Source: Hymenochaete sp. R1 (taxonomy: Eukaryota; Basidiomycota; Agaricomycetes; Hymenochaetales; Hymenochaetaceae). From it: a stretch of DNA of 64,000 bases. Below the pieces are notes generated by a model. That model did not search any database, was not told the origin of the DNA, and saw only the letters and a list, made by a program, of their open reading frames with translations. A program made the position numbers and the translations under genes. Each line of letters begins with the position of its first letter. Position 1 is the stretch's first letter. Where the stretch lies: NCBI GenBank assembly GCA_019400425.1, contig JAFREE010000092.1:1-64000 (forward strand), given 5' to 3'. Shown here piece after piece: positions 11,299 through 24,266 of the stretch.

Positions 11299-12069
11299 AG
11301 GATGTACTGTTCTAAATATTCGTGAATAGCGCTTTTGGTCCTTTTTTTAGAATAATAGGTGATAACCGCTCGAAAGCCACTCCCAGAAGTCCCGCTTTCC
11401 GGTCGCAATCGTCACGAAGTCCGAATGTTAATTGAAAATGGAAAAGTGAAGCGGCACCTGCGTATCCAGAACCAAGATTGTGAGTCAGTGTTGCGGACGA
11501 CATAAGTTCAAGACGTACAAAATGTGTGTGTATGGAGTGCTGATAACTCGTCTAAGCATAATGAGAGGTTAGAATTTGGTCAAGTACAAAGCGACGGGTA
11601 ACTTAGGCAAAATCGCAACCCAAGGAGTAAAAATTGACATTCTATATAGGAATCAAAGTTGCAAACTAGGTCGGTTTTACCAGCTTGTTGTCCCACATTT
11701 CATATGCGAAGCACCCGAAAGACAATGCTGCGAGGAAAAAGTGGTTGGAAGCTTACCCTCATGGGTCTAACATAGATTCGGAACCATACTCGACCGACCA
11801 GTGCTCGACTTGAGCTACTGAAAGTTCAGTGGAGAGAGAAGCGAAGCCTAATTGAAAAACATCGCCTATGAACCTAACGGCCATAGGAAACACCATCCCA
11901 GACGTGATTGAATTCGCGAGCTACTCGTGCTTCCATAACGTTGAAGAGTGTGGACGGTCCTTTGAAATGGCAACACACCTAGAATAAGCAGTCTTGCGAT
12001 GAAATTTGCGTGTCATTATGTTCACAGGGACTAATACAACTGGAGACAAAAAACGATAGCATGTTGAGA
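11299..12069. other. Intergenic between convergent genes; no gene seen
   Basis: This stretch lies between the ends of the plus-strand 170-aa gene and the minus-strand proteasome gene. Only short frames without domains are present. Confidence 0.45.
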
Positions 12070-12866
12070 TCAGTCCATTCTCGCCTTCAGCGTCCGGGTA
12101 ATGACCTTCTCTGGTGTTCTGGTGAAAACGCACGAAAAATCAGCATAAACCATCAAAATCCCAGGTGGAAAAAGACCACGCACACAATATGTACAACCGC
12201 ACCCCAACCCGACATCGCGTCCCTATCAATCGCGCTCATCAATGTCTGGCTGATCGTCTCAAACAGATCCTCGGGCTCTAGGTCCGGCTCCCATAGCCCT
12301 TCCGCCACACCAAACAGCTTCGACGCGGCTGTGCCAGAAACGACGAAATCCTTCGCGAAGTTCAAACACCCGATAAGATCTGTTGCAGCAATGAAAGGCT
12401 CCTTAGCACCAGTGGAAGTCGTGCTAATACCTGCGACCACGGGCTCAATGAAGTATGGGCCCCAACGGCGTTCATAGAGGGTTGAAGAGACGAGACGCGC
12501 GAAGGTTTCTGGTTGAATTTCGCGCTCTTCCTTAATGGTATACATGTTTACGCGGTACCGAAAGACTTCCTTCCTGTTCGATTGGGTCGTACGTTAAGCT
12601 TGAGACAAAAACATGAGAGTAGAAAGCATTAAGACTCACAGGGTATCCACGTCCGTCGCGAGTCCTGCCAAACCCATGTAAATGCTGTCTGTGACGGGAA
12701 ATATCTGCAATCAGTCAGTTCGCGACCACGCGCACATCGACGTATAACGTACTTTTTCGTGATTGCAAGCAAGCGTAACATTCCTGTTCCCCAATCGAAG
12801 ATCTGAAGCAATGGCTACACATCCCTTGCCCACCATGGCAATGACCGAGCCTCCGTTTGCTTCCAT
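12070..12866 (-). CDS. PUP3: 20S proteasome subunit beta type-3
   Basis: Non-catalytic subunit of the outer beta ring of the 20S proteasome core. Four exons (12866-12753, 12704-12640, 12573-12184, 12118-12070) give 205 aa, the same length as human PSMB3. Clear family blocks: GGSVIAMVGKGCVAIASDLR at the N-terminus, IFPVTDSIYMGLAGLATDVDTL, FRYRVNMYTIKEEREIQP, RWGPYFIEPVVAGI, DLIGCLNFAKDFVVSGTAASK, LWEPDLEPEDLFETISQTL and the ending TRTLKARMD. The N-terminal catalytic Thr of active beta subunits is absent, as expected for beta-3. The last donor (GTGCGTGG) was chosen because only it joins in phase to ACAPEK-like sequence leading to TRTLKARMD; the last exon is 49 nt. All introns are short (47-66 nt). 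Confidence 0.96.
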
Positions 12867-13491
12867 TATCGACTACATCCTTATATCAGCCCCACACTTC
12901 TTCTCCGACTTATACAGAAAATACTCGCCATTTTGACTGGGATTAGGAACGTATTCTTCAACTATTCCGAGGTGTATTGAAGGGAAGAGTGAAGAAGAAA
13001 GATGGATGTAAATGGCGGAAGATGGACGAGACGCGTAAGTGACGCGCGTCTTATTCTTAATGGGCCACGTGACTCGCAATCGACATCAATCAGAGAACAA
13101 TCTGAATTATCGAAGTAGCTATCGTTTGCTTCAATGCTTGAGGACTTCCAGCAGGCTGAAAGCTTCAACGGTAATCAAACGCAACTGACACGCATTCAAT
13201 AGGATGGATGGTGATACACGAAACAATAATTGAGAAGGAAAAGGGCGGCAGAATATAACAGAGGAGCACGTAAACACTAGCAATAAATCGTCCTGTGGCG
13301 GAAGAAACCCTCCTGAATCAGACATTCGAAAAAACCATCATCACACACCATCCGTCATGTCTGTACAGATAGTTAAAGTATAGCATAGAACAACCGTGAA
13401 TCAATGGGAAATATTGACGTGATCATGTGATGTTTGTCGACGAGCGAAAGGACTTGAAGTCAATACAACACACAATCTTGGTCCATGGTGT
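12867..13491. other. Intergenic; proteasome promoter side, no gene seen
   Basis: This is the upstream region of the beta-3 gene and the downstream region of the SNARE gene. Three minus-strand frames of 64-68 codons have no recognisable features. Confidence 0.4.
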
Positions 13492-14214
13492 TCAGTTGTT
13501 CTTCACTGCTTTGACGATGGGAACGATAATGATGACAAGGATGATCGCGATAGCAATTCCAATAATGACCCTCATCTGTATCGCTTGTCAGTACTCGCGG
13601 TATCTATCAAAGCTTTGAAGCGCACCTTCATGTCCTTCCACCTAATATCCCAAAGGAAAAACCTTTGTGAGAAGCGAAAAAGAATAATTTTAACTCAAGA
13701 CGTACCACATGTTCTATGAAAAGAGGGTCAAAATGGATTTTGCACGAAAGTCAAGTGAGAGACACACCTTTCGGACCCTATTGGCACTCTGGTTGAAGCT
13801 TCGGGAATGAACGGCAAGGTCGTCTTAAATGCAAAAGAGTCAGTCATGACCGCTTTTCCGAATCCTTCAACAAAGAAACGACGTTCGAAACCGAAGTAGG
13901 GGCCGGACATCATTTAAAGTGGGCTCAAGGCCAACAGCACCAATCATCATATCAAAAAAGCAACCACCGCGACCCATCAAAAGAACGAAACACCCAAAGG
14001 GCAAAAAAGAACGTCCGACACACCTGTTTTCGTCTTCAAATCGTCTATTCTCTCCCCACGTTCGATGACCTTGTTGATATTATCTCTCATGACACCCTGC
14101 GCCTCGTTGACCGCCTGCTGCGCACGGTTGACGTTGTCGTTTCCCCGGGCCCCGCCCGCGGGGTCGGCACCCACTCTGCCGCTGCTGCCCGCTTTCGGAA
14201 CGTAAGGGTCATAG
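13492..14214 (-). CDS. R-SNARE, synaptobrevin/VAMP type (Snc1/2-like)
   Basis: Vesicle SNARE for fusion with the plasma membrane and endosomes. The resolved exons are 14214-14024, 13823-13768, 13713-13706 (8 nt), 13641-13626 (16 nt) and 13575-13492, encoding 117 residues up to the stop. The SNARE motif runs from DNVNRAQQAVNEAQGVM through NINKVIERGERIDDLKTKT to DDLAVHSRSFNQSANRVRK, with the zero-layer Arg in VIERGERI. A juxtamembrane NMWWKDMKM follows, then a C-terminal membrane anchor (VIIGIAIAIILVIIIVPIV) and a 6-residue tail. The N-terminal exon is not resolved: the first seen codons read YDPYVPKAG and need a phase-2 donor upstream. An ATG at about 14412 (minus) is a candidate if a tiny intermediate exon exists. 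Fungal homologues begin only a few residues earlier, so little is missing. Confidence 0.9.
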
Positions 14215-17200
14215 CTGCATGTTCATACGTATCACGCCGATCCAGAAAAGGCGGAAGGAAGCGTTGTAGTTGGTGTCGTTGGAGACGACGACGTCAGTGA
14301 GATTCTTGGCATGTGTTTGATATACACTCAACTGTGCTGTTGAAGACAAAAACGCAATGGGTGTCAGCCACAAATCAATAGATAGAAGTGGTGGCACGTA
14401 CATCCGTCCATGGTTTACCGTATAACGTGTGCGAAGTGTGTATCGTTGGTGGTGGGGAATAGAAGATGGGCGCGAGTGGAAACAGTCGTCGCAGGTCGCA
14501 GTCGTTGCGCTCTCAGGTTGACGTGAGCGACTTTCCTTTTTTGGAATACCGTGCCTGATGTGGTCTCTTTGGCACTGCGCAGTGCAAAACAAGCCCGCAA
14601 CCAAGTCCGACTTTGCACTGGAGCGCTTTGTGACCGTTCATGGAGAAATGCTATGACTACGGGAAAAGATGACAGTTTGAGATTATTTCAAGAGAGCTTC
14701 TCATTAATTTCTTGGAATTTATGCATTGACCCTGGAGTTTCACGGTAAATATAGTTGAGGTGCATGAAGGACACATTGAAACATAAGAAATTCGCTTTAT
14801 CTTAATTATTTCGCATCCCAGAAAGACAACTTATCTCTTCGTACAAGAGCCTGCTCAGTATTCGAAACTGAGAATATCGCACCGTTACTCGACTATAACT
14901 TGATGCACCCCCACCTAGTTTGACCTACAAAAAAGGTCATGGCCCATACTCAGTTATCTTGCGTAACAGATCAGAAACTTAAATCCAGACGTTCAATTCG
15001 ATAAGCATTTCGGCCTTGAGGCTGAACGCCTTTTCGTATTAACAAAGGATCAATGCGTTAACGACTCAGAATGCACGAACAATACTTCTATGGGAAAGTG
15101 GCAAGGGAGATTCGAGCTAGAAGATGGCATTGTTGTAATTTAATGCGCAACTTGAAGCACGTCATAAGCCAGTAAAGACCTGAGCTCGGGCAAGGAAGAA
15201 GTAGGCGAGTAAAAGGTAAAAAAAAAAGACGCCTACGTTCCTTCTCACTCACAGGATTCGAATATGTCGCCGCTCCAACTCGCACGAGCTTCTTACTTCC
15301 GGTTTGTTCTGGACTTGAGGGATGTTGGAGTTTTTGGAAAGCAAAAAAAAAACTGTCGATGAATCTAGACAATGGTCTATTAGTCTACCAGCATAATACA
15401 CACCCTCAATTGTAGGGTGCTCTGCAAGGGTCACAGGGACCAAGAGGTCAAGTTGCTAAAAACCCCGTCTGGCATTTACTTGATCCTACTAGAGCCTAGG
15501 GAGGTCCATCGCCGCAAAAATAATAGAATACGTAGGTTTATCGCCTCGGAGTGTATGTTCAACGCCGCCTATCTGGACCGCCGAGCGCCATGCTGCAGGA
15601 TACAGCTGCAAAAAGGCAATTCCCTGAGATCCAGGCTCAATAACTAATCCCAGCTATTGTCTAGACTTGTGCTACTTGTTGACTTTTGTTGTGATTTAGC
15701 CTGGGATTGAGAAAACAAGGGTTGAAAAGGTTCAATATTGTCATGCGGTGATAATGGTCGATAGTTTAGAGATTTACCTCAAGTAACGATGAGAGTAGCA
15801 GAGCACGGACAACGGTCCGGGTATGAGCACTAAAGTGGGTAACGAGGTTGCAGGCTCAAGCTGTTTTTCTTTCGGAGTCTGTCAGAAAGACGAGGAGAGA
15901 AAGAGGAAAGCAGAGGTCTTCGTACCTAACCTAACCCTAGATTATACTGGATGTCGTGGGTAGCAGAATATCAATTCCAGGTTCGATCCATGTGAATTGT
16001 CTCGAGAACCAACTTACAAACCATCTTACCACTCCGTATTTCTCGGACCAATAGCAACCCGTGGATGGCCGATCACGGAAATGATCTATATAAAATCCAC
16101 GCCCAGGGGAAGAGGCATCGGTCCGCCAGGAGACTGAACAGAGCAAACCAGCCTCTCGATTCGCTTTTTCTTCCTTATCGATGAAAGGCAGATAACAAAC
16201 TTCGGACTCACTATCTCTCGATCTGATCCTGTACATGTATCAATCTTCCGAGCTTTCCTCCGGAGCTAGCAGCTTATTACGAACGTTTATGAGGGAAATT
16301 TGAATTGGTTTTGTGAGAATCTTTGGATCCTTCGGAGGAAGTTGACTCATCGTCTTGCGTGTCCAGGGGCGTGCTCGCGTCAGACATACGAATGCTCCCG
16401 AAAGCCGACCACCCCGTGAGGGAAAAACAACAGCCTAGGACGAGCTAAGGGCAAGAAATGAAGAATTGAAGGCAGGAGTGCGACCCCACCAAACGCGTGT
16501 ATTGACTTTTTGGTATGAGAGGAGATCCTCCTGAGTTTCGAACTTGAGCTTCGCATCTCGTATGTGACTTTAAGGCGAAGTGTGGCCTAGACGGAAAAGG
16601 AAGTTATCCCGCGCTTGAATTGACGCACACGCGCGCAAGTCAGCAGGTCCGACGAGCGAGGACGGAAGGTGAAGTGCACTCCCAATCGGCTGAAAAGAAG
16701 AACTTCTCTCTAAGCGTACTGCATTCAGATGGAAAGGGGCTAGGAGGCTGGACGGCGTTCACCTTGGAATGCGATGCGAAACGGACTGGTAGCAAATGTG
16801 TCGCGGGTTCACAGGCTATTTGTGGATGCGGCACATAATGCGTTGAATAAGCTCAACTTCGGTTCTTCGGCAGTATGGCATTGGCAGATACGACGAAGCG
16901 AGTATGTATCTTGTACCAAAGAGGCAGTGCGAGGAGACGCACAGCACCGTCGTTTGATCTACCGCAAGCTGAGTTGCACGGGGCCACACTTCCTTCATAT
17001 ACGTGAAGAAAGCGCTACCAACCATGTGGCTATGGAACTCTGAACCGTGGTTGAAAAAACGAAGTAGTCCCAACCCTAGAGAACTCCCGGGAAGAAACGT
17101 CAAATCCCTCTTAGGGTTCCATGGTAGCAAAAGCACTAACCATACCGTCAACTCTTGCCGATGCATTGCACATTTTCACGATCTTGCTTTTTCTCTCTGC

Positions 17201-17501
17201 AGAGGTGGCAGATGTTCTAGACGAAGACAACGCCCAGCTCCGAAACTTAGACAAAGTGCTTAAATGTTTTGCTGGCCATCCATCAAGTGGCTGCCTAAGA
17301 CATCAAGCAAATACAGGCAAATAGAACCTCAGCATGCTGGATACGCAAAGTCTCCATCGCTGCACGAGAAGGAAGCTGGACACTCAAGTCGACTGGAAAA
17401 ACCGAGTTGAAGTTGAACAGCGCATAGCAAGGATCGACGTCGAAAACACCTCTTCGAGTCATCCCTGGTGATGAAATGATGATCCTCCTCAACGCTGGCA
17501 G
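14215..17501. other. Intergenic, 3.3 kb; no confident gene
   Basis: The proximal part should hold the first SNARE exon and its promoter. Further on, several 60-116-codon frames appear on both strands. The two best-looking are minus-strand frames at 17492-17295 and 17166-16816; they might be exons of an unrecognised gene, but I could not join them in phase. The last part is the glycyl-tRNA synthetase promoter. Confidence 0.4.
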
Positions 17502-20341
17502 ATGCTGCAGCGAACTTTCCTTGCCTTATCATTTTCACAACGCCGCTGTCGGCCCAGCATTGTACATAACTTGTTCAACAGTCGTCGATTCAATCATTGG
17601 GACATGGCAACGACAACGGTCAACAAATCGGTCCATCCATTCGACAAGGCTCGGCTTGATGCACTTCTCAACCGGAGATTTTTCTACGCTCCTGCATTCG
17701 AGATCTATGGCGGTATGTAGATGTTTACAATTATGGATAGCATCGCCTTATTGCTTCTCGTAACTAGGTGTTGCTGGATTGTACGATTACGGTCCACCAG
17801 GCTCTGCTTTACAAGCCAACATCATTGCTGAATGGCGGCGGCACTTCATCGTTGAGGAGCATATGCTCGAGCTGGATACGACAATAATGACCCCTGCGCC
17901 TGTTTTTGAAACATCCGGTCACGTCGCGAGATTCGCCGATTGGATGGTGAAGGACACGAAGACCGGCGATGTTCTGCGTGCAGACCATCTCGTCAAAGGT
18001 GTGCTAGAAGCACGGTTGGCTGGAGACAAGGAGGCGCGAGGTCAGGCTGCGGCACCTGTAAAGGAGGACGACAAGAAGCGGAAGAAAAAAATTAAGACGA
18101 CGGCGGTGAAACTCGAGGATGAAGTGGTTAAGGAATATGAAAGTATACTAGCTCAGGTGAGTTCTGAAAGTCTTTCGAGTTCATTACGGGATATACCTCA
18201 ATCAAATAAGCCTATCCCATTATTTTCCTCCAAACACCCCCGTAAAAGTATGCTTTACTGAATCTCTGCCCAGCTTGATAACTATTCCGGTCAAGAGCTT
18301 GGGGAATTATGTCGGAAATACAACATCACTAATCCTGACACCGGTAATGAGGTCGGTGAACCTCAGCAGTTCAACCTCATGTTCGCAAGCAGTATTGGTC
18401 CGACTGGCCAACATCCTGGGTATGAGATTTCAGTATCTTACAATATTAAACCGTTGATTGATATTCGTTCACGCAGATACCTTCGTCCCGAGACCGCACA
18501 AGGCCATTTCCTCAATTTCTCTCGCCTCCTGGAGTTCAACAATGGCCGAGTCCCATTCGCTTCAGCACACATCGGGAAGTCCTTCAGAAATGAGATCTCA
18601 CCCAGGGCTGGCCTCTTGCGTGTACGAGAATTCACAATGGCCGAGATCGAGCATTACGTCGACCCAGAGGACAAGAAGCACGACCGCTTCCCGGATGTTC
18701 GGGACGTCTCCCTCACACTTCTTGACCGGTATGTCCAAGCCAGCGGGTCCACGCAAATTACGAATATGACTGTCGGAGAGGCCGTCTCGAAAGGTATCAT
18801 CGCGAATGAAACGCTTGGCTACTTCCTCGCACGTGTCCAATTATTCCTGCTGAAGATTGGAATCGATCCTTCGCGCCTGCGCTTCCGTCAGCATATGGCG
18901 AATGAAATGGCACATTATGCTACAGATTGTTGGGACGCGGAGATCCATAACTCCACGGGCTGGACGGAATGCGTGGGGTGTGCTGACCGGGCAGCATACG
19001 ATCTCTCAGTCCATTCTGCGAGGACGGGCCACCAACTTGTCGTAAGGGAAGCATTGAAGGAGCCCGTTGTAACTGAGAAATTGGTCCCAGAGTTCAACAA
19101 GAAAAATTTCGGGAAGACGTTCGGGCGCGACTCGGGTGGTATTCAGAAAGTCATCGGTGAGATGACGGAGGAACAGCTCGGGAAGGTGCAGGGCGAGCTC
19201 GCGCAGGGGTAAGTTCTACGATTATTAATTATACCAAATCAAAAGTCCGCAACTCATGCCACCCCGTCTGGTAGAACGACCGTTGTCTCCGTGGATGAAA
19301 AGGAATTTACATTAACACCGGACCACTTGGCTATTGAGCGCAAGACTTTCAAACAGTCGAGTAAGTCGAAAAATATTGATTGAAGGTACCGTATTGATCG
19401 GGTCGCTAATCTACTATCAGTCCGAGAATTCACTCCGAATGTCATTGAACCATCCTTTGGGTTGGGTCGTATCCTCTACATCCTCCTCGAGCATAGCTTC
19501 TGGTCTCGGGAACAAGACGTCGAGAGAGGCGTAAGTCCGCTTTCCATCCGTGAATAAAATTATTCCTGCTCCGGAAGTTGACTTTGTCCCTCACTGCGTG
19601 CATGTGTACACTATCAGGTTCTCTCCCTCCCTCCCCTAATCGCTCCGACAAAAGTCCTCATTGTGCCACTTAGCGCAAGGGAAGAGTTCGATCCGCTTGT
19701 CCGGGAAGTCTGTAAGCAACCTTTCGCGTCGGGCTATCACTATCTCCCACTTGCAACGACACCTGACCGTTTTTATTTTCGTCGCTTCGTTGCTTGGAAC
19801 TCCAATTAGCACTGAAACTGCGCAAGGCCGGTGTTTATTCGCGCGTGGATGATTCGAATACCTCAATCGGGAAGCGTTACGCGCGTAACGACGAACTTGG
19901 GACGCCGTTCGGATTGACACTTGATTTTGCTTGTGCGTATTCGTTTATTTGCTCATGAAACCCTAGGACTTAGAAGAACGTGCCACTGATTTTTTTTTTT
20001 TTTTTTTGATTTCCCTGATTGCGGCTCTACTCGCTACTCACTATCCCGTTTCAAATCAAAACAACTCGTGTGTCACTTACGATAATTATGACATGCACAC
20101 GTATTTCTAGCCGTCCAAAAGCGGACCATGACTCTTCGGTGAGGCCGTTCCTCGTTTAAGAAAGATTCCGTAAGGATACTCATGCGTGGCGTTGTGCAGG
20201 GAACGAGATACAACGGGCCAGCTTATTGGTGACATGGACCAGGTTATCTCGGTAGTAACCGATCTGGTTCAAGGAACGATCACTTGGGCGGATGCATGCA
20301 AGACCCTTCCTGCATATGATGGTGTACAAGCCGTAGATTAG
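17502..20341 (+). CDS. GRS1: Glycyl-tRNA synthetase, dual-localised form likely
   Basis: Class II aminoacyl-tRNA synthetase that charges tRNA-Gly. Ten exons (17502-17712, 17768-18156, 18274-18419, 18477-19208, 19275-19360, 19421-19530, 19618-19711, 19810-19932, 20111-20138, 20200-20341) give 686 aa, close to the yeast enzyme. Family blocks include [28 protein letters not shown], motif 2 [17 protein letters not shown] (FRNE at about 285-288), motif 3 EPSFGLGR (GLGR about 535-538) and an anticodon-binding domain from about 560. No WHEP domain is present. The first ATG adds a Arg/Ser-rich, acid-poor leader ([17 protein letters not shown]) that looks like a mitochondrial presequence. A second in-frame ATG at 17604 (residue 35, MATTTVNKS) would give the cytosolic form. 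One gene supplying both compartments through two starts is known for GRS1 in other eukaryotes. Exon 9 is only 28 nt. Confidence 0.96.
19990..20007 (+). repeat. Poly-T run (18 nt) inside an intron of GRS1
   Basis: An uninterrupted T run within the 178-nt intron between exons 8 and 9, the longest intron of this gene. Length may be affected by sequencing slippage. Confidence 0.8.
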
Positions 20342-22410
20342 GAGTGGTGACGTGGCCGGTGAGTAATATGTCGCTTTTTGGAGAGCAGATTTTTTAATGA
20401 CGCGTACTCTCTTGAAGCTTCTTGAAAATCGCGTTATTCCCCAAAAAGGCAAATAGGTCTTCGGGATCCGGGGACAACTGTGCGTGGATCTATAAGCAAC
20501 ATGCAAAAAATAGATTGTGTATTTTTTCACTATTCATTTGAGCGTATGGTGATGTATGCTTTGTTCCGAGCCGACAAAACCTATCTCTCAAATGAGAACG
20601 ATCGAACTGATGCAGTTCAGTAATATCCTTTCACACGGGTTTCCAGTCTCTTCGCCATTTCAATTTCGCGCCCAGAACTTGAGCACCTCAAGGCGGAATG
20701 AACGAGCGTCGTGTCTCCGACATCCACTCATTTTCTACAAATGCAAAGCCACGTGTCGTCAAGATGGGAATTGCGGGAATGGAGACGGAGATTACTCGAC
20801 CGATCCCTCTGACAGGAGTGCGAGTAAGAGTATATGAAATATCCGACGAGCAAGGGTCGGTGAAGCGTCTTCAAGTCTATTGAAATCCGGTGAATGGTAA
20901 TAGTGGATTAGTCTTGGACGGTGTCTCCAATGGCTTTGAAAGAACGTGTTTCGAATGAAGTCTTGAACCCGCCTCGATGCTTCTTCGAAACAAACCCTAG
21001 CTCAGTCACCTAACCAGATTTCACATACATTCGCACTCCAAACCTCGACTCGCACAACTAAAGTATCCAGACGCCCCTATCCCATCCTCTACTCTTTAAT
21101 GAAACCCCCACCTACCATTTCTTCCCTCCGCCGAAAGTCTGGGGTTCTCAATTACAATTAACCGGAAGTATAGGAATAGAGTTTTTTGCACAGGTCCAGA
21201 AGAGCCCACCTTCCCTCCGCCAAGTTCAAGTTGAAGGGAAGCGGCACGTATGACAACAACGAAAAAGAGAATACCCAGGCTAGACCTCCGCCACCCGAGT
21301 TGCGATGCACGCGATTCTCGACGCTAAGCTTATCTCTATACAAAAGTCTATTGAATTAACCCCCTCTTCCCTTCTCTCTCACTTTCTCTATTTTCCCCAC
21401 ACTACCTTCAATTGCATCGCTCGCTCGCTCGAGCGCGCGCGCGCGAATGTTCGCTCTCCGGACCTCGAACTTACCGTCGTCCACTCCCCGTCTCCTCCGA
21501 TTTCTCTCACTCGGGTTACAAAGAAATGAAACTCTCCGAGGAAGTCCGACCGATTTTTTCGTCAGCTTCAGTTGGGCCCAGGCTGACGAGGGACTGAATA
21601 GGAAGTAGATTATGGATTATACATGTATGTGCGTTCATACGCATGATGCTCGATTTTTTTTCTCACTGGAATTTCCGGGAAGTTCATTTCGGGTACTAAT
21701 ACTGTATTGTAGCGTAGTCTCCCATGCGAGTGATCGCGACCATGATATATACAAACCTGGTACCATAACAACACGAATACGACATGCGAGGCAGGTGGGC
21801 TCAGATAAGCTGTTGAGACAATCGCTCGTTCGAACGATAAACTCACGATATGACATGGGAACTCGGAAAGAAACTCAGGATGTATGCACATGTATGTCGT
21901 GGGGTAGGTACCAGAAGAAAGGACACTTCAGGCTCGGCACGCTATCGAATCGAGTTGTGTGTTCGCAAGCCGTCGACGAAGGATGCATCGTGCACGTTGG
22001 GTTGGGGGAGGATTCGAATAAGCTACGCTTCGCCTCCGATAACGGTCGTCGGTATCAAGGCTATCAAATCCACCCAGGCTCAGCTCAGGCTCAGGGGAAG
22101 CTAATATTACGATTCTGAATTCAATGACACGCTGGTACTGTGAGTGTGATATAAATGCACGGTATGGTATGATATGATATGACGATACGAACAACAAGTG
22201 ACTTTATTCCTCTTCGCCGAGGCCAACTTGAACTTGTGCCTTTCTTTTCCGACGCTTCCAGTACTGGTGTCATTAATATTGGGAACGTTAACGTATGACT
22301 TGAACAACGTGCCGAGGCGGTACACTGGCATCCGCAGATGGCGAAAAGCTGAGGAATTGAGGGGCTAGTTATGTTATTAGTTCACCTCCCCACCTCGTCT
22401 CATTCCGCTC

Positions 22411-22427
22411 GGGGGGGGGGGGGGGGG
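22411..22427 (+). repeat. Poly-G run (17 nt)
   Basis: Seventeen G in a row in the gene-free island. G runs of this length can stall polymerases and are prone to sequencing and assembly error. Confidence 0.8.
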
Positions 22428-24234
22428 TGGTTTGATGATGCCTACATGATTACATGACCTTGTGGCTTTTTGTGGGTCCATGTTTGCGCCCACCTAAGTA
22501 AGTGTACCTTCCCTTCCAGCACGATTCCACCTTCCCTTGTTCCTTCGTCCAACTTGAAATCCCAGTGTAAATGTGAAAAAGTGACGAGAGTTCACACACA
22601 TGACGAGTCGACCCTTCATTATACATCGTACAAACCGCCGTCATGATTGCCAATCGGAAGGAACCTACTCTACACCCAACGAACATACAGCTTTCCAACG
22701 CCGACTCCGACTCCGACGTCACGAGTTCAGCTTCTTTCGTGTAAACTTATGAAACGGCGGAAGGGAACGTCATGGCCTAGTACCAGCAGTCTGTATGACG
22801 TGTAAAACGAAACCAGCCGCCTGTAGGCTGTGGCTGCGGCTGCCAGACATTCTTAACGGCATCTAGAGAGAGCGAATCATGAATGCAAGGCTCCCGTGAC
22901 CCCACCCGCGATCCCATGACCCTCGACCTTGCCCTTCCTTCCGGATACACTTAAAACATTCAAGTCGAAGGCATCATCATCATCCATCATCTGTGTGATT
23001 GTGTGTACGTCTTTTGATGTGTATTATATGCGTATGTGTGAGATGAAAGGAAGAATATTAATATTAATGCCAGTCTGAGTCGGAGAAGTCCTTGCCAGTG
23101 CCCGAGGCTGGCGGATCCGGGATCCAGGATCCCAAGCGCAAGCGTGAGCGCCGTCTGATGTCAAGGAGTGTTGCGACAAGATAGGAAAGATACCAACATA
23201 AGGAAAAGGAAAAGGAAACCGAAACTGAAACTGAAACTAGAACCACGAAATCCAAGTACGAAGCAAACATTAATCGTAATCGTAATTAGCCCTGAGAAAC
23301 GGGGACGTCCAAAAGCCTTCAGGTTCTCACTGGCATGCCGCCCGAAGCCTTGGTCTGACGTCTGACGTCTGGAATCTCAGTCTGGACCGATAAGCATGCC
23401 AATGCCATTGCCACGAACCCAAATTTCACTTTAAAAAAAAGGTCGCGTGACGGCCGTATAGGTAATAAAGTATGATACTTAATACCTATGACGACGACGA
23501 ATTTCGGAATTAGATACGAGTATTCAACGTTTTCCTTCAGTTTCCTTCCTTCCGCGGCGCGCCACCGTGACCCCCTTTTGGCCCTTTTGACCTTTTTGAC
23601 CCTTTTGCCCTTCCCCGCACCCCCAAGTCTCGTTTCCCATACAGTTTAGCCAAGGAAATAATGATATGAATAACTAACGCCACACGCATTCGGACTTGAC
23701 TCGGACTCGAACTCGGCGGAGGAAGAAAAGCATGAGGTCACGATAAGCTTTTAACAGTTCACAGTACTAGTCCACAGTCCACAGTCCAAGTTTTTCCCCT
23801 CCCTCGCCCCCACCCCGCGTACGGTCTAGACCTCTCAGGTTGCTTCGGGGCGCGGAGAACGCGCGGGAGGTTTTTCAAGAGTAAGAGCAAGAGCAAATCA
23901 AATCAAATCGATGCCGATGACGATGACGATGGGGGCTCTAGTCTAGATGATTAAATCGTGATCGGTCGGCGAGTCGGCGAGTCGGCGAAAGCGATCATAC
24001 CATAGTCGAGGGAATATTGAATACTAGTATTAATGACTTCGGAGTGGATGGACGTGTACGTGTACGCGGGGAAAGCCCGAGGAAGTCTTCGTTCCGAGTT
24101 CCAAGACTCAAGTAACAAGTTTCTGGGGTAAGAAGCCTACGCTACGTGGTCAACGGCCGAAATCGAAACCGAAATCGGACGTCGTTGTCGTTGTCGTTGG
24201 GTTGGAATCGTCGGACTCGGATTCGGAAGTGCTG

Positions 24235-24266
24235 CAATATTAATGCTAAACGAACGATTAATATTG
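24235..24266. repeat. Perfect inverted repeat, 10-bp arms, AT-rich
   Basis: CAATATTAAT (24235-24244) is followed after 12 nt by its exact reverse complement ATTAATATTG (24257-24266). The arms contain the AATATTAAT word that recurs through the island. Confidence 0.8.

Noticed and set aside
15960..16000. Second tRNA-like GGTTCGATCC
   Set aside because: The flanking bases do not form a T-stem and no cloverleaf fits.
16816..17492. Two minus-strand frames upstream of GRS1
   Set aside because: Moderately protein-like but not joinable in phase, with no recognised domain; they overlap the likely GRS1 promoter.
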